A DNA stretch of 64,000 bases from Streptomyces toyocaensis (lineage in GTDB: Bacteria; Actinomycetota; Actinomycetes; Streptomycetales; Streptomycetaceae), in contig NZ_JFCB01000006.1 of NCBI RefSeq assembly GCF_000725125.1, forward strand, positions 165,180 to 229,179, given 5' to 3'. The notes under the pieces were generated by a model, which saw only the letters and a program-made list of their open reading frames with translations, ran no database searches and had not been told where the DNA came from. The position numbers were made by a program, and so were the translations under genes. Shown in pieces: positions 51,040-59,546 of this stretch (position 1 is the stretch's first letter; every line of letters begins with the position of its first letter).

Positions 51040-52666
51040 GCCCCTGCTCCCCCGCCTCCGTCACGAAGGAGGCGGCGGTCGTGAGCGGCGCGCCCTGCGT
51101 GGTCACGTGGGACACCGTCTTGAAGTCGGCGCGCGCCCGCTCCCGGTCGAGCGACACCGTCGTGTATCCGCGCAGCCCGTTGTAGTACTTCATGTGCGGG
51201 TTGGCGGCCAGGAGCGTGGCCCAGTTGGACGGCCTCCGGGAGCCGTTGCCGCCGCTGGTGATCGAGGACGTGACGATCTCCGTCCCCACCGTGCGGGAGC
51301 CGGGGTCGGAGAAGTCGCGCTTGATGTCGAAGCCGTAGTGCACGTGCACGTCGCCGGTGAGGACCATGAGGTTCTCGACACCGGCGGCCTGCGCGCCGGC
51401 CAGGACCCGCTCGCGGGAGGCCGGGTAGCCGTCCCAGGAGTCCATGGAGACCTTGGAGGGCGCCGTGGTCGAGTTGAACCGCTGGGAGAAGGTGACCTGC
51501 TGGGGCACCACGTTCCACAGGGCGTCCGACCGGTGCCAGCCGTTGATCAGCCAGCGTTCCTGGGCGTCGCCGGTGAGCGTGCGCGAGGGGTCCTCGGACT
51601 CGGGACCCGGGTACTGCCAGCCGTCGCCGTACGCCTGGTCGGAGCGGTACTGGCGGGTGTCGAGCACGTCGAACTGGGCCAGTCGGCCCCAGTGCAGGCG
51701 GCGGTACAGCCGCAGGTCGGGACCGTCGGGGAGTTGAGGGCGGCGCAGCGGCATGTTCTCCCAGTAGGCCCGGTAGGCGGCGGCCCGGCGCAGCAGGAAC
51801 TCCTCCGGCGGGACGCTGTTCTCCGGGGTGCCGCCGGCGTAGTTGTTCTCGGTCTCGTGGTCGTCCCAGGTGACGACGAAGGGGTGCGCGGCGTGCGCGG
51901 CCCGCAGGTCGGCGTCGGACTTGTAGAGGGCGTACCGCAGGCGGTAGTCCTCCAGGGTCACCGTCTCCCGCTGAAACAGGTCGGGCAGCGTGCCGGACGG
52001 GTAGGCGCGCGAGCCCGCCACGTCGTTGACGGCGTACTCGTAGAGGTAGTCGCCGAGGTGGAGGACGACGTCCACGTCCTCCTGGGCCAGGTGCCGGTAG
52101 GCGGTGTAGTAGCCCTGGTCGTAGCGCTGGCAGGAGACCACGCCGAAGGTGAGGCCGGCGGTGCGGCTGTGGGCGGCGGGGGCGGTGCGGGTGCGGCCGA
52201 CCGGGCTCACGAAGCGGCCGGCGCGGAAGCGGAAGTAGTAGAGGTGGCCCGGGGCGAGGTGACCGGCCTCGACGTGCACGGCGTGGTGGAACTCGGGATG
52301 GGCGGTGGCCCTGCCCCGTCTGACGACGCGGCGGAACCGTTCGTCGAGGGCGAGTTCCCAGTCGACGGCGACGCGTCGCGCGGGCAGTCCGCTGTCGGCC
52401 CGGTAGGGGGCCGGGGCCAGACGGGTCCACAGCAGGACGGAGTCGGGATGCGGGTCGCCGGAGGCGACACCGAGGGTGAAGGGGTCGTCGGTGATCCGTG
52501 CGGCGTCGAGTTCGGCGGCGGCCGCGGTGCCCGCGCCGGGGACGCCGACCGCGAAGGCGAGCGCGGCGGCGGCGCCCGTCGTGGTCAGGAAGCGGCGGCG
52601 GCCGATGTGGCGTGCTGCCGCACGGAGTTCGGGGGCGTGCTGTGAGTGGCGGACCTCGGGTGTCAT
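51026..52666 (-). CDS. phoD: Alkaline phosphatase/phosphodiesterase D
   Basis: A 546-aa Tat-exported enzyme. The twin-arginine signal is HIGRRRFLTTTGAAAALAF near residue 25. The PhoD core is present: GVASGDPHPDSVLLWTRLAP, SCQRYDQGYYTAYRHL, HLGDYLYEY, FVVTWDDHETENNYAG (metal ligands) and VLTGDVHVHYGFDI. It hydrolyses phosphomono- and diesters such as teichoic-acid products. The ATG at 52666 follows GGGGAGGAACGG. PhoP-type direct repeats were looked for upstream and not found. Confidence 0.95.
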   Translation of the reverse strand: MTPEVRHSQHAPELRAAARHIGRRRFLTTTGAAAALAFAVGVPGAGTAAAAELDAARITDDPFTLGVASGDPHPDSVLLWTRLAPAPYRADSGLPARRVAVDWELALDERFRRVVRRGRATAHPEFHHAVHVEAGHLAPGHLYYFRFRAGRFVSPVGRTRTAPAAHSRTAGLTFGVVSCQRYDQGYYTAYRHLAQEDVDVVLHLGDYLYEYAVNDVAGSRAYPSGTLPDLFQRETVTLEDYRLRYALYKSDADLRAAHAAHPFVVTWDDHETENNYAGGTPENSVPPEEFLLRRAAAYRAYWENMPLRRPQLPDGPDLRLYRRLHWGRLAQFDVLDTRQYRSDQAYGDGWQYPGPESEDPSRTLTGDAQERWLINGWHRSDALWNVVPQQVTFSQRFNSTTAPSKVSMDSWDGYPASRERVLAGAQAAGVENLMVLTGDVHVHYGFDIKRDFSDPGSRTVGTEIVTSSITSGGNGSRRPSNWATLLAANPHMKYYNGLRGYTTVSLDRERARADFKTVSHVTTQGAPLTTAASFVTEAGEQGLKPA

Positions 52667-53757
52667 CCGTTCCTCCCCTGGCGTGTGGATACGGGAGGAA
52701 GTGCAGCGGCCAGGGACGACATCGCATTGACGCGTACACAGCATCAAGATGACGGTCACATGAGGTCCGCGTGGCGGACCTCCGCCGACCGCCTCCGCGC
52801 ACACCGGTCACCTCGGGGACGCCCCGTCAACCCTCGTCACCCACAGGCGGATCGACACATTCGGAATATCGACGTCCGGCCCATTGCGACCGTGGGCCGA
52901 CCTGTGCTCAACTCTTCTGCACAAAAGCTTCACATCTGGAGCAGGTTGCTTCCGCAAGCCATCTCCAGGGGGGAGGCGGCAGCCGTTCCACGGCCCCGGT
53001 CAGGGGTGGGCCCGCGCGGGACCGCGGGTGCGCACCGGCGCGCGGAACGGCTGCCGCACCGGCACACCCGGCGCCGGCGGGCAGGCGCCCGGAACCGGCC
53101 GGAAAACACACCGCGACCGGAAAGCGCCGGACATATACCGGGCACCTCCCGCGCCCGAAAAATCAGCCAAATTACGCGGTCTTCAACTCCCGCGGGCGAG
53201 AAAATGAACGCCGCTCAAGTTAGTGGTCTACCCCTCTGAAAGATGCTGAACAATTCCATAATGCACGAACAGTCGCATTCTTTCGGATTGACCGATTGGG
53301 CAGCATCTCGCGCGGTGCCGCCCGCGCTACCACAGGTATCGGCGGCGACAATGGCGGCTCACCGGGTCAAGTTGGCAACTAGCGGCCACTTCAGTGACGC
53401 TACGCGCAAGTAACCGGCCGGTCGGCACATGAAACGGAACCCGACCTACCGGTTCATTAGCTCCCTGTGCATCTTGCTGTCACGGACCCCACCATGGGAA
53501 CTGGATATCGTCGCCCAGTCGTGATTACCTACACCTGATTTCGGCCACACTGTGAGCACAATGCCTTCGGCCGACCATCACAGTGCGATTCATTGCCAGG
53601 GAGGCAAACGCCCACGGGTGGCACGAGGTTTAATTTCCGGTTCAATCAATATGCCGAGCGGGGGCCGGCGGTGACGCCGGGCGTCGCACAGCTGGGGCAA
53701 CCAGGGCCGGTCAACGCGCGGCAGAGGCAATGTGCAAACAATCATGGGGGCTCACGC
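52667..53757. other. 1.1-kb intergenic region with AT-richer, repeat-containing half
   Basis: No credible gene is seen. The part from 53200 to 53640 is much lower in G+C than the surroundings. It contains nested inverted repeats: AGATGCTG (53241) with CAGCATCT (53301), enclosing AATGC/GCATT (53260-53279), and CACTGTGA (53548) with TCACAGTG (53578). It probably carries the promoter and operators of the LuxR-type pair, and could encode a small RNA. Confidence 0.5.
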
Positions 53758-54537
53758 GTGGCTGGCATTGCGTTCGATCTACCGACTGACGTCGAGCTGG
53801 AGGAAAGCGTTCCCCGAGGTCATGCCGCTCGCCTGGAACAGACGCTGTTGCAGGCCCGCGCCCTGATCGAGTCCACGGTGTCCCTGCACCGCAGACGCCC
53901 GGCAACGGTGTCAGGCGTGACCCACATGGACGCCGAGGTGACCGCCGAGACCCTCGAGCGGCTCGTGCGGGGAGCCCGGCGCTCGGTCAACGTGGCACTC
54001 ACCGGGTCGGTCGGCTTCATGGAGGCCGTCCTGCGGCGTCTGGTCCAGGTACCGAGCGGCGTGACCGTAAGGGTCCTGTGCAATCCGGCCGCGCTCGAGG
54101 TCGCGCCCGCCCGGCTGCGGAGCCTGCCCGCGGTACGGGTGCTCCGGCACGAACTGTGCGGCATCGTCGTGGTCGACGGGACGGCCGCGTTCCTGCGGCT
54201 CGGCACCGAGGGATCGGCCGACGACAGGGCCGCGGTCGTCACCGACCGCGCCGCGGTCAGCACCCTGCAACTGCTCTACGCCGGGGCCTGGTCGCGCGGC
54301 CGCCGGCTCGTCGACCACCCCGAGCCCAGTCCCCGGCTGCGGTCGGAACTGACCCGCCGCATCCTGGAGCAGCTGCGGTCCGGCCGCACGGACGCCACCG
54401 CCGCGTGCGCGCTCCAGGTGTCCCTGCGCACCTACCGGCGCCATGTCGCCGAGATCATGCGGGAACTCGACGCCTCGTCCCGCTTCCAGGCCGGGGTGCG
54501 CGCGGTCGAGCTCGGGTTGCTGCACGAGACCAGGTGA
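53758..54537 (+). CDS. LuxR-type regulator, copy 1
   Basis: A 259-aa regulator with a C-terminal LuxR-like helix-turn-helix (ILEQLRSGRTDATAACALQV then SLRTYRRHVAEIMREL). A large N-terminal domain includes LTGSVGFMEAVLRRLVQVPS and VTVRVLCNPAALEV, similar to the effector part of TrmB-type regulators. The GTG at 53758 is chosen because it gives the same length as the neighbour and follows GGGGG by seven bases. It is paralogous to the next gene. It probably controls the flanking transacylase/transport genes. Confidence 0.8.
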   Translation: MAGIAFDLPTDVELEESVPRGHAARLEQTLLQARALIESTVSLHRRRPATVSGVTHMDAEVTAETLERLVRGARRSVNVALTGSVGFMEAVLRRLVQVPSGVTVRVLCNPAALEVAPARLRSLPAVRVLRHELCGIVVVDGTAAFLRLGTEGSADDRAAVVTDRAAVSTLQLLYAGAWSRGRRLVDHPEPSPRLRSELTRRILEQLRSGRTDATAACALQVSLRTYRRHVAEIMRELDASSRFQAGVRAVELGLLHETR

Positions 54538-54616
54538 CCGGCCGGGCGGCGGTGCCGCCCACGGCCGTGGAACGGACCCAAGCGAACGGAACGTCAGCAA
54601 GGAATGGGGGCACGCG

Positions 54617-55396
54617 GTGTGCGGCCAATCGGGGGACGAGTTGGAGCATGCTCTCTTGCAGGTCAGAGAGTTGATCGAGTCGACCATGATCATCCATCGG
54701 GACCGCAGCCGGCGGGAGCAGCTCATCACGGCGCTCCCCGGCGGCTACGGACAGCTCATCGGCGTCACACGGGAGCTGATGGGACAGGCCACCGGCACCG
54801 TCGACATCCTGCGTTCGCGGTTGCCGGGCACCGGCAGCCAGTTGGAGCGGATCGGGCTGCTGGAGGCCGATCTGCTGCACTTCGCCCGCGAGCGGGTCTC
54901 CGCACGGTTACTGACCGGGCCCGACCTGGTGGGCGACTCGCTGGGCGGCTGGCTGCCCGACCCGCACCGCCGGCTGACGATCCGGGTGGCCCGGCTGCCC
55001 CCGTTGCAGGTGCTCATCGCCGACCGGGCCACCGCCCTGGTCGTGGTGGGCTCCCCCGCCGAGCGCCGGGCCTCCCTCATCAGGGCGCCCGAGGTGCTGC
55101 AGGCCCTGGGCACGCTCTTCGAGAGCATCTGGCACAGTTCCGTCTCCCCTTCCGAGCACCTGGCCTTCGGCGACCGTGACCGGGCGGTCCTGGTCCGGCA
55201 GATTCTGGGCGCGATGCGGGCCGGGACCACCGACGAGGTGGCCGCCCGTGAACTGACCGTGTCCGTGCGGACCTACCGCCGCTACGTCGCGGAGATCATG
55301 GCGCTGCTCGGTGCGAGTTCCCGCTTCCAGGCGGGTGTGAGGGCGGCGGAGCTCGGTCTGCTGCCGCCCGGACAGCACGGTCCCTACCGCCCGTGA
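54617..55396 (+). CDS. LuxR-type regulator, copy 2
   Basis: A 259-aa paralogue of the preceding gene, of identical length. Shared features include LLQVRELIEST early on, a central region with VDILRSRLPGTGSQLER, and the C-terminal helix-turn-helix SVRTYRRYVAEIMALLGASS followed by RFQAGVRAAELGLL. The leader before its GTG (ATGGGGGCACGCG) nearly repeats that of copy 1, so the duplication included the ribosome-binding site. Two linked LuxR-type regulators often activate antibiotic clusters. Confidence 0.8.
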   Translation: MCGQSGDELEHALLQVRELIESTMIIHRDRSRREQLITALPGGYGQLIGVTRELMGQATGTVDILRSRLPGTGSQLERIGLLEADLLHFARERVSARLLTGPDLVGDSLGGWLPDPHRRLTIRVARLPPLQVLIADRATALVVVGSPAERRASLIRAPEVLQALGTLFESIWHSSVSPSEHLAFGDRDRAVLVRQILGAMRAGTTDEVAARELTVSVRTYRRYVAEIMALLGASSRFQAGVRAAELGLLPPGQHGPYRP

Positions 55397-55519
55397 GGAG
55401 CCCGCAGGTTCCTGAAACGCGCGTTGCCCCGCCCCGGGCGGCGCAGTTCGATGGGTTCCCAGGCAACGGGAGCGTCCTCGCCGGGCGCCCGGACGGTGTC
55501 CGTCGCGGAGGGTGGATCC

Positions 55520-56443
55520 ATGGGTGAGCGTCCGATCGGTCTGGTCTTCCCCGGTCAGGGGACACAGCGTCAGGCAATGGGCGCGCCGTGGCGTGACACC
55601 CCGTCGTGGGGGATCACCGCCGAGATCTCCGAGGCCACCGGGGAGGACATCGCCGACCTGCTGCTCCACGCGCCCACGGAGCTGCTCCGGCGGACCGACC
55701 TGGCGCAGCTGTCGGTGTTCTCGGTCGCGGTGATCGCCCACGCGGAGGCGGTGCGCCGGGGCGCGTTCGACGGGCCCGTGGTCGCCTGCGCGGGTCACAG
55801 CCTCGGTGAGTACGCCGCCCTCACCGCGGCCGGGGCGTTCACCGTGCCCGCGGCGGCGGCCCTCGTCGCCGCGCGCGGCCGGGCGATGCGGGAGGCCGCC
55901 GCCGCCCGCGAGGGGACCATGGGGGTCCTCGTCGCGGCGTCGCTGGCCGACGTGGAGCAGTTGGCCGGCTCCGTGCGGGAGGCGGGCGAGGACGTGTGGG
56001 TCGCCAACGTCAACGCCCCCGGCCAGACCGTGGTCTCGGGCTCGCCCGAGGGGGTCGCGCGGGTCGCGGACGGTGCCGCCTCGATCGGGGCCAAGCTCAT
56101 CCGGCTCCAGGTCGGCGGCGCCTTCCACAGCCCGTACATGGCGCCGGCCGCCGAGTCGCTCGCCGCCGCGCTGAAGGACACGGCGGCGGCGCCCCGGCAC
56201 CTCCCGGTGGTGGCCAACGTGGACGCCCGGCCGTACGACGGTGCCGGTGGCTGGACCGAACTGGGCACCCGTCAGCTCACCTCACCGGTGCTGTGGGAGG
56301 AGAGCGTGCGGACACTGACCGGCCCGCTGGGCTGCGGCCGGCTCGTCGAACTCGGTCCCGGACGCACCCTGGCGGGACTGATCCGCCGTATCGCACCCGA
56401 CGTCGAGGTGGTGTCCGTGGACGGCCCGGCCGCCCTGGACTGA
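55520..56443 (+). CDS. Discrete malonyl-CoA:ACP transacylase
   Basis: A 307-aa FabD-type acyltransferase that loads malonyl units on an acyl carrier protein. PGQGTQ at 11-16, the nucleophile Ser94 in AGHSLGEYAAL, GGAFHSPYM with the catalytic His, and LVELGPGRTLAGL are all present. The ATG at 55520 follows GGAGGG. It lies outside a fatty-acid operon and beside LuxR-type regulators, a carboxylase epsilon subunit and an exporter, which points to polyketide biosynthesis. Confidence 0.93.
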   Translation: MGERPIGLVFPGQGTQRQAMGAPWRDTPSWGITAEISEATGEDIADLLLHAPTELLRRTDLAQLSVFSVAVIAHAEAVRRGAFDGPVVACAGHSLGEYAALTAAGAFTVPAAAALVAARGRAMREAAAAREGTMGVLVAASLADVEQLAGSVREAGEDVWVANVNAPGQTVVSGSPEGVARVADGAASIGAKLIRLQVGGAFHSPYMAPAAESLAAALKDTAAAPRHLPVVANVDARPYDGAGGWTELGTRQLTSPVLWEESVRTLTGPLGCGRLVELGPGRTLAGLIRRIAPDVEVVSVDGPAALD

Positions 56444-56484
56444 CCGACGGTCCGCCCGAGCAGAGCAGAGAAGACCCCGACACC

Positions 56485-57318
56485 ATGGCAATCTTTTCCG
56501 ACGTCACACGGCCCCGCCCGGCGGCGGGCCCCCTCGCGGCCGCCGAGCCGCGGGAGTGGATCAGCGGCATCGGCGTGCTCGACAAGGCGTCCCTCCTGCT
56601 GGAGATCGTGGAGCGGGCGCCGGCCCCGCTGAGCGAACTGGTCACCCGCAGCGGGCTGTCCCGGCCCACCGTGCACCGCATCGCGGTCGCGCTGGAGCGG
56701 CTCGGGCTGCTGGCCCGGGACTTCCGCGGGCGGTTCGTGCTCGGCCCGCGGCTCGGCAGCATGTCGGTCGAGGCGCGGTACGACCGGCTGGCCCAGGCGT
56801 CGGTCCCGGTACTGGCCGATCTGCACGCCCGTACCGGACTGGACGCCCGTGTCCTGCGCCGCCGCGGCCGGACGCAGACGTGTGTGGCGACCTGCGCGGA
56901 GGCGTCCGCGGGACCCGACGGCGCCGAGCGGGTGCCGGTCGGCATGTCCCGGCCCGCCACCGCGGGACCGGTCGCGCTGATCCTGCTGGCCTGGCAGGAA
57001 CCGGAGGAGATCCACGAGGGGCTGCGGGGCGCCCGGTTCACCGCGGCGCACCTGGCCCAGGTGCGCCGCCGGGGCTGGGCCCGCGGGTCGGACGTCATGC
57101 TGCCCGGCGACACGGCCTACGCCGTGCCGGTGCGCTCCGGGGACGACCGGGTGGTCGCCGCGCTGTCGGTGTCCGGGCCGCCCGGCCGGCTGGACGCGCT
57201 CCCGGGCCGGTGGCTGGGCGCGACCGTGTTCGACTCGGCCGCCGCCCTGGCCGACGCGCTGCACCGCGCCCACGCGCTGCCGGCGGGTGCACGGGCGGGA
57301 CGGCCATGGAGCCCGTAG
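56485..57318 (+). CDS. IclR-family regulator
   Basis: A 277-aa regulator. The winged helix is visible in LSELVTRSGLSRPTVHRIAV at about residues 52-72. The IclR effector domain follows, with VPVLADLHARTGLDARVLRR and VPVRSGDDRVVAALSVSGPP. The ATG at 56485 gives MAIFSDVTRPRP. It is 41 bp after the transacylase gene on the same strand, probably one operon. Effector unknown. Confidence 0.9.
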   Translation: MAIFSDVTRPRPAAGPLAAAEPREWISGIGVLDKASLLLEIVERAPAPLSELVTRSGLSRPTVHRIAVALERLGLLARDFRGRFVLGPRLGSMSVEARYDRLAQASVPVLADLHARTGLDARVLRRRGRTQTCVATCAEASAGPDGAERVPVGMSRPATAGPVALILLAWQEPEEIHEGLRGARFTAAHLAQVRRRGWARGSDVMLPGDTAYAVPVRSGDDRVVAALSVSGPPGRLDALPGRWLGATVFDSAAALADALHRAHALPAGARAGRPWSP

Positions 57319-57370
57319 GCACCCGGTGACCGCCCGGCCCGCTCATGCCCGCAGGACCCCGCGAGCCCCC

Positions 57371-57566
57371 GGCCCATTCAGCGCCGCAAGCACCCCACGA
57401 CCAGCAGGCTCGCTCACGCCCCCAGGCACCCCACGACCGCCCGGGCCGCTCAGCGCCGCACGCACCCCACGACCGTCCGGGCCGCTCAGCGCCGCAGGCA
57501 CCCCGTGTCCGTCCGGGCCGCTCAGCGCCGCACGCACCCCACGACCCCCCGGGCCGCTCAGCGCCG
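57371..57566. repeat. 36-bp minisatellite at the 3' end of the UbiB-like gene
   Basis: Units starting at 57371, 57407, 57443, 57479, 57515 and 57551 repeat every 36 bp. The first two are divergent, the rest nearly identical, with the core GGGCCGCTCAGCGCCGC. The final unit contains the UbiB-like stop codon on the minus strand. Since 36 is a multiple of three, each unit repeats the same RR-stop sequence in frame. Confidence 0.9.
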
Positions 57567-59546
57567 CGGTGTGGTGATGGTGAACAGGACGCGCAGCACC
57601 AGCACCGAGCTGATCAGCAGCATGTTGTAGCCGAAGACGTCGAACAGCCGCAGCGAGCCGGTGACCCGCGGACCGCCCCGGGTGGACAGCAGCAGCATGC
57701 CGAGGACACCGGTCAGTCCACCGAGGAAGGTGAGCAGCACGTCCCGGACGAGGGACTGGATGAAGCGCCGGTCCCGTTCGTCCGCGAGCAGCCGTACGTT
57801 GACGCCGAGGCGGCCCTGTTCCAGCGCGCTGGAGATCCGCTCGGCCCGGCGCGGCAGCCGGAGCAGCATCGGCAGCACGGCGGCCGCCTCGTCGGCCAGG
57901 GAGCGGCTCAGATGCCCCGGGGAGAGCCTGCGGGCCAGTTCGGTGGAGGCGAAGGCGCGTGCCTCCTCGACGAGGTCGAAGCCCGGCACCAGCCGTCCCA
58001 GTGCGCCCTCCACCGTCGCCAGCGCCCGGAACGCCGCGGCCACTTCGGGCGGCACGGTGAGCCCGTACTGCGCCACCAGCAGGAACAGGTCGGAGAACAT
58101 CTCGCGGCCCGGGGGCCCCGAGGAGGCGAGGTGGCGGGCCGTGTAACGGCCCAGGGCGCGGGTGAAGCGCTCCTCGTCGATCTCGTCGGGCCGTTCCACC
58201 AGGTCCAGCAGGGCGTCGGACAGGGCCCGCGGGTCGTTGCGGTCGATCGCCATGAGCAGCTCGCGCAGACTGCCGCGCAGCATGCGGTCGATCCGGCCCA
58301 CGGAGCCGAAGTCCACGAGGCCGAGCCGGCCGTCGTCCAGGACGAGGACGTTCCCGGAGTGCGGGTCGGCGTGGAAGACGCCGCCGATGACGATCTGGCT
58401 CAGCAGGCAGCGGAACAGGTCGCGGGCGAGCCGCTCGCGGTCGAGGCCCCGCGCGTCGATGACGGTGCCGGCCCGGTTCAGCGTGACGCCGTCCAGCCAT
58501 TCGACGACCAGGACCCGTTCGGTGCTCAGGTCGTGGTGGACCTCCGGCATGAGCACCCGCGGCGCGGCCCCGGACGGGCCGTCCGCGCCGGTGTCCCGCG
58601 CGTCCTCGCCGTCGGCGAGGGCGGTGTTGGCGGCCACGGCAGCGGTGTTGCGGGCCTCGGTGCGGAAGTCCAGTTCCTCCTGGAGCGAGTCGGCGAACCC
58701 TCGCACCAGTGCCCGGGAGCCGACCGTCCGGCCCCAGGCGGTGTTCCGTTCGAGCATGTCGCTGATCCGGAAGAGAATGTCGAGGTCGCGTTCCACCACC
58801 TGCCGGGCCCCGGGGCGCTGCACCTTGACGGCCACGGCGCGGCCGTCGTGCAGCCGGGCCCGGTGCACCTGGGCCATGGACCCGGCCGCGAGCGGCTCGC
58901 GCCGGAACTCCGCGAACACCTTCTCCGGCGGGGCCTTGAGCTCCTCGGCGAGCACGCGTTCGATGTCGGGCCACGGCTCGGGCGCCACCTCGTGCTGCAG
59001 CGCGCTCAGTTCGTGGGCGAACACGTCGGGCAGCAGGTCGTAGCGGGAGGAGAGCACCTGGCCCAGTTTGACGAAGGTGGCGCCCGCCTCCTCCAGCGCC
59101 AGCCGCAGGGACCTGGCCAGCGCGGCCTGCTCCTGGGGGCTCGCGGCACCGCTGCGGGACCGGCCGGTCAGGAAGCGGCGCAGTCCGTGCCGTACGGCGA
59201 TCCTGCTGAGCTGGGTGTAGCGGCGGCTGCGTGCCAGCCTGCGGCGCGCGGCGCCGGGCCAGCGCACCATGCCGCGCAGCGGGCCGCCGACCACCGCCTC
59301 GGAGAGCACCAGGAAGATCATCGCGCCGAGCAGGGCGGCGCCCAGTTGCACGGTGACCAGGGGGGTACGGCTCGCCTGCGGGCCCATCGGTGTGCCGACC
59401 ACGCCCGCGGCGAGCAGTCCCGCGACGCCCGTGAGCAGGGCCCGGACCGCGCCGATGCGCAGTCCGAGCACCCTGCGGGCCAGCAAGGCCATGATCACGG
59501 GGCCGAGCAGAGCGGTGGCCCCGGCGATCAGGAGAACGCTGCTCAC
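57558..59546 (-). CDS. UbiB/AarF-family kinase-like membrane protein
   Basis: A 662-aa protein of the ABC1/UbiB atypical kinase family. Three N-terminal helices precede the KxGQ motif (TFVKLGQVLSSRYDLLP), the Ala/Gly nucleotide loop (EPLAAGSMAQVHRARL), the Lys in VAVKVQRPGA, the catalytic region FHADPHSGNVLVL and LVDFGSVG. Two C-terminal helices end the protein. The GTG at 59546 overlaps the MMPL stop by four bases. UbiB-type proteins support isoprenoid-quinone or lipid metabolism; the nearby polyprenyl synthase is consistent. The stop lies inside a 36-bp repeat. Confidence 0.92.
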   Translation of the reverse strand: MSSVLLIAGATALLGPVIMALLARRVLGLRIGAVRALLTGVAGLLAAGVVGTPMGPQASRTPLVTVQLGAALLGAMIFLVLSEAVVGGPLRGMVRWPGAARRRLARSRRYTQLSRIAVRHGLRRFLTGRSRSGAASPQEQAALARSLRLALEEAGATFVKLGQVLSSRYDLLPDVFAHELSALQHEVAPEPWPDIERVLAEELKAPPEKVFAEFRREPLAAGSMAQVHRARLHDGRAVAVKVQRPGARQVVERDLDILFRISDMLERNTAWGRTVGSRALVRGFADSLQEELDFRTEARNTAAVAANTALADGEDARDTGADGPSGAAPRVLMPEVHHDLSTERVLVVEWLDGVTLNRAGTVIDARGLDRERLARDLFRCLLSQIVIGGVFHADPHSGNVLVLDDGRLGLVDFGSVGRIDRMLRGSLRELLMAIDRNDPRALSDALLDLVERPDEIDEERFTRALGRYTARHLASSGPPGREMFSDLFLLVAQYGLTVPPEVAAAFRALATVEGALGRLVPGFDLVEEARAFASTELARRLSPGHLSRSLADEAAAVLPMLLRLPRRAERISSALEQGRLGVNVRLLADERDRRFIQSLVRDVLLTFLGGLTGVLGMLLLSTRGGPRVTGSLRLFDVFGYNMLLISSVLVLRVLFTITTPRR

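Noticed and set aside
52667..52760. PHO box upstream of phoD
   Set aside because: No pair of 11-bp GTTCACC-like direct repeats could be found in the leader.
52646..53239. Plus-strand frames of 100-200 codons upstream of the LuxR-type genes
   Set aside because: They start inside or antisense to phoD and have no ribosome-binding site, domain or typical codon use.
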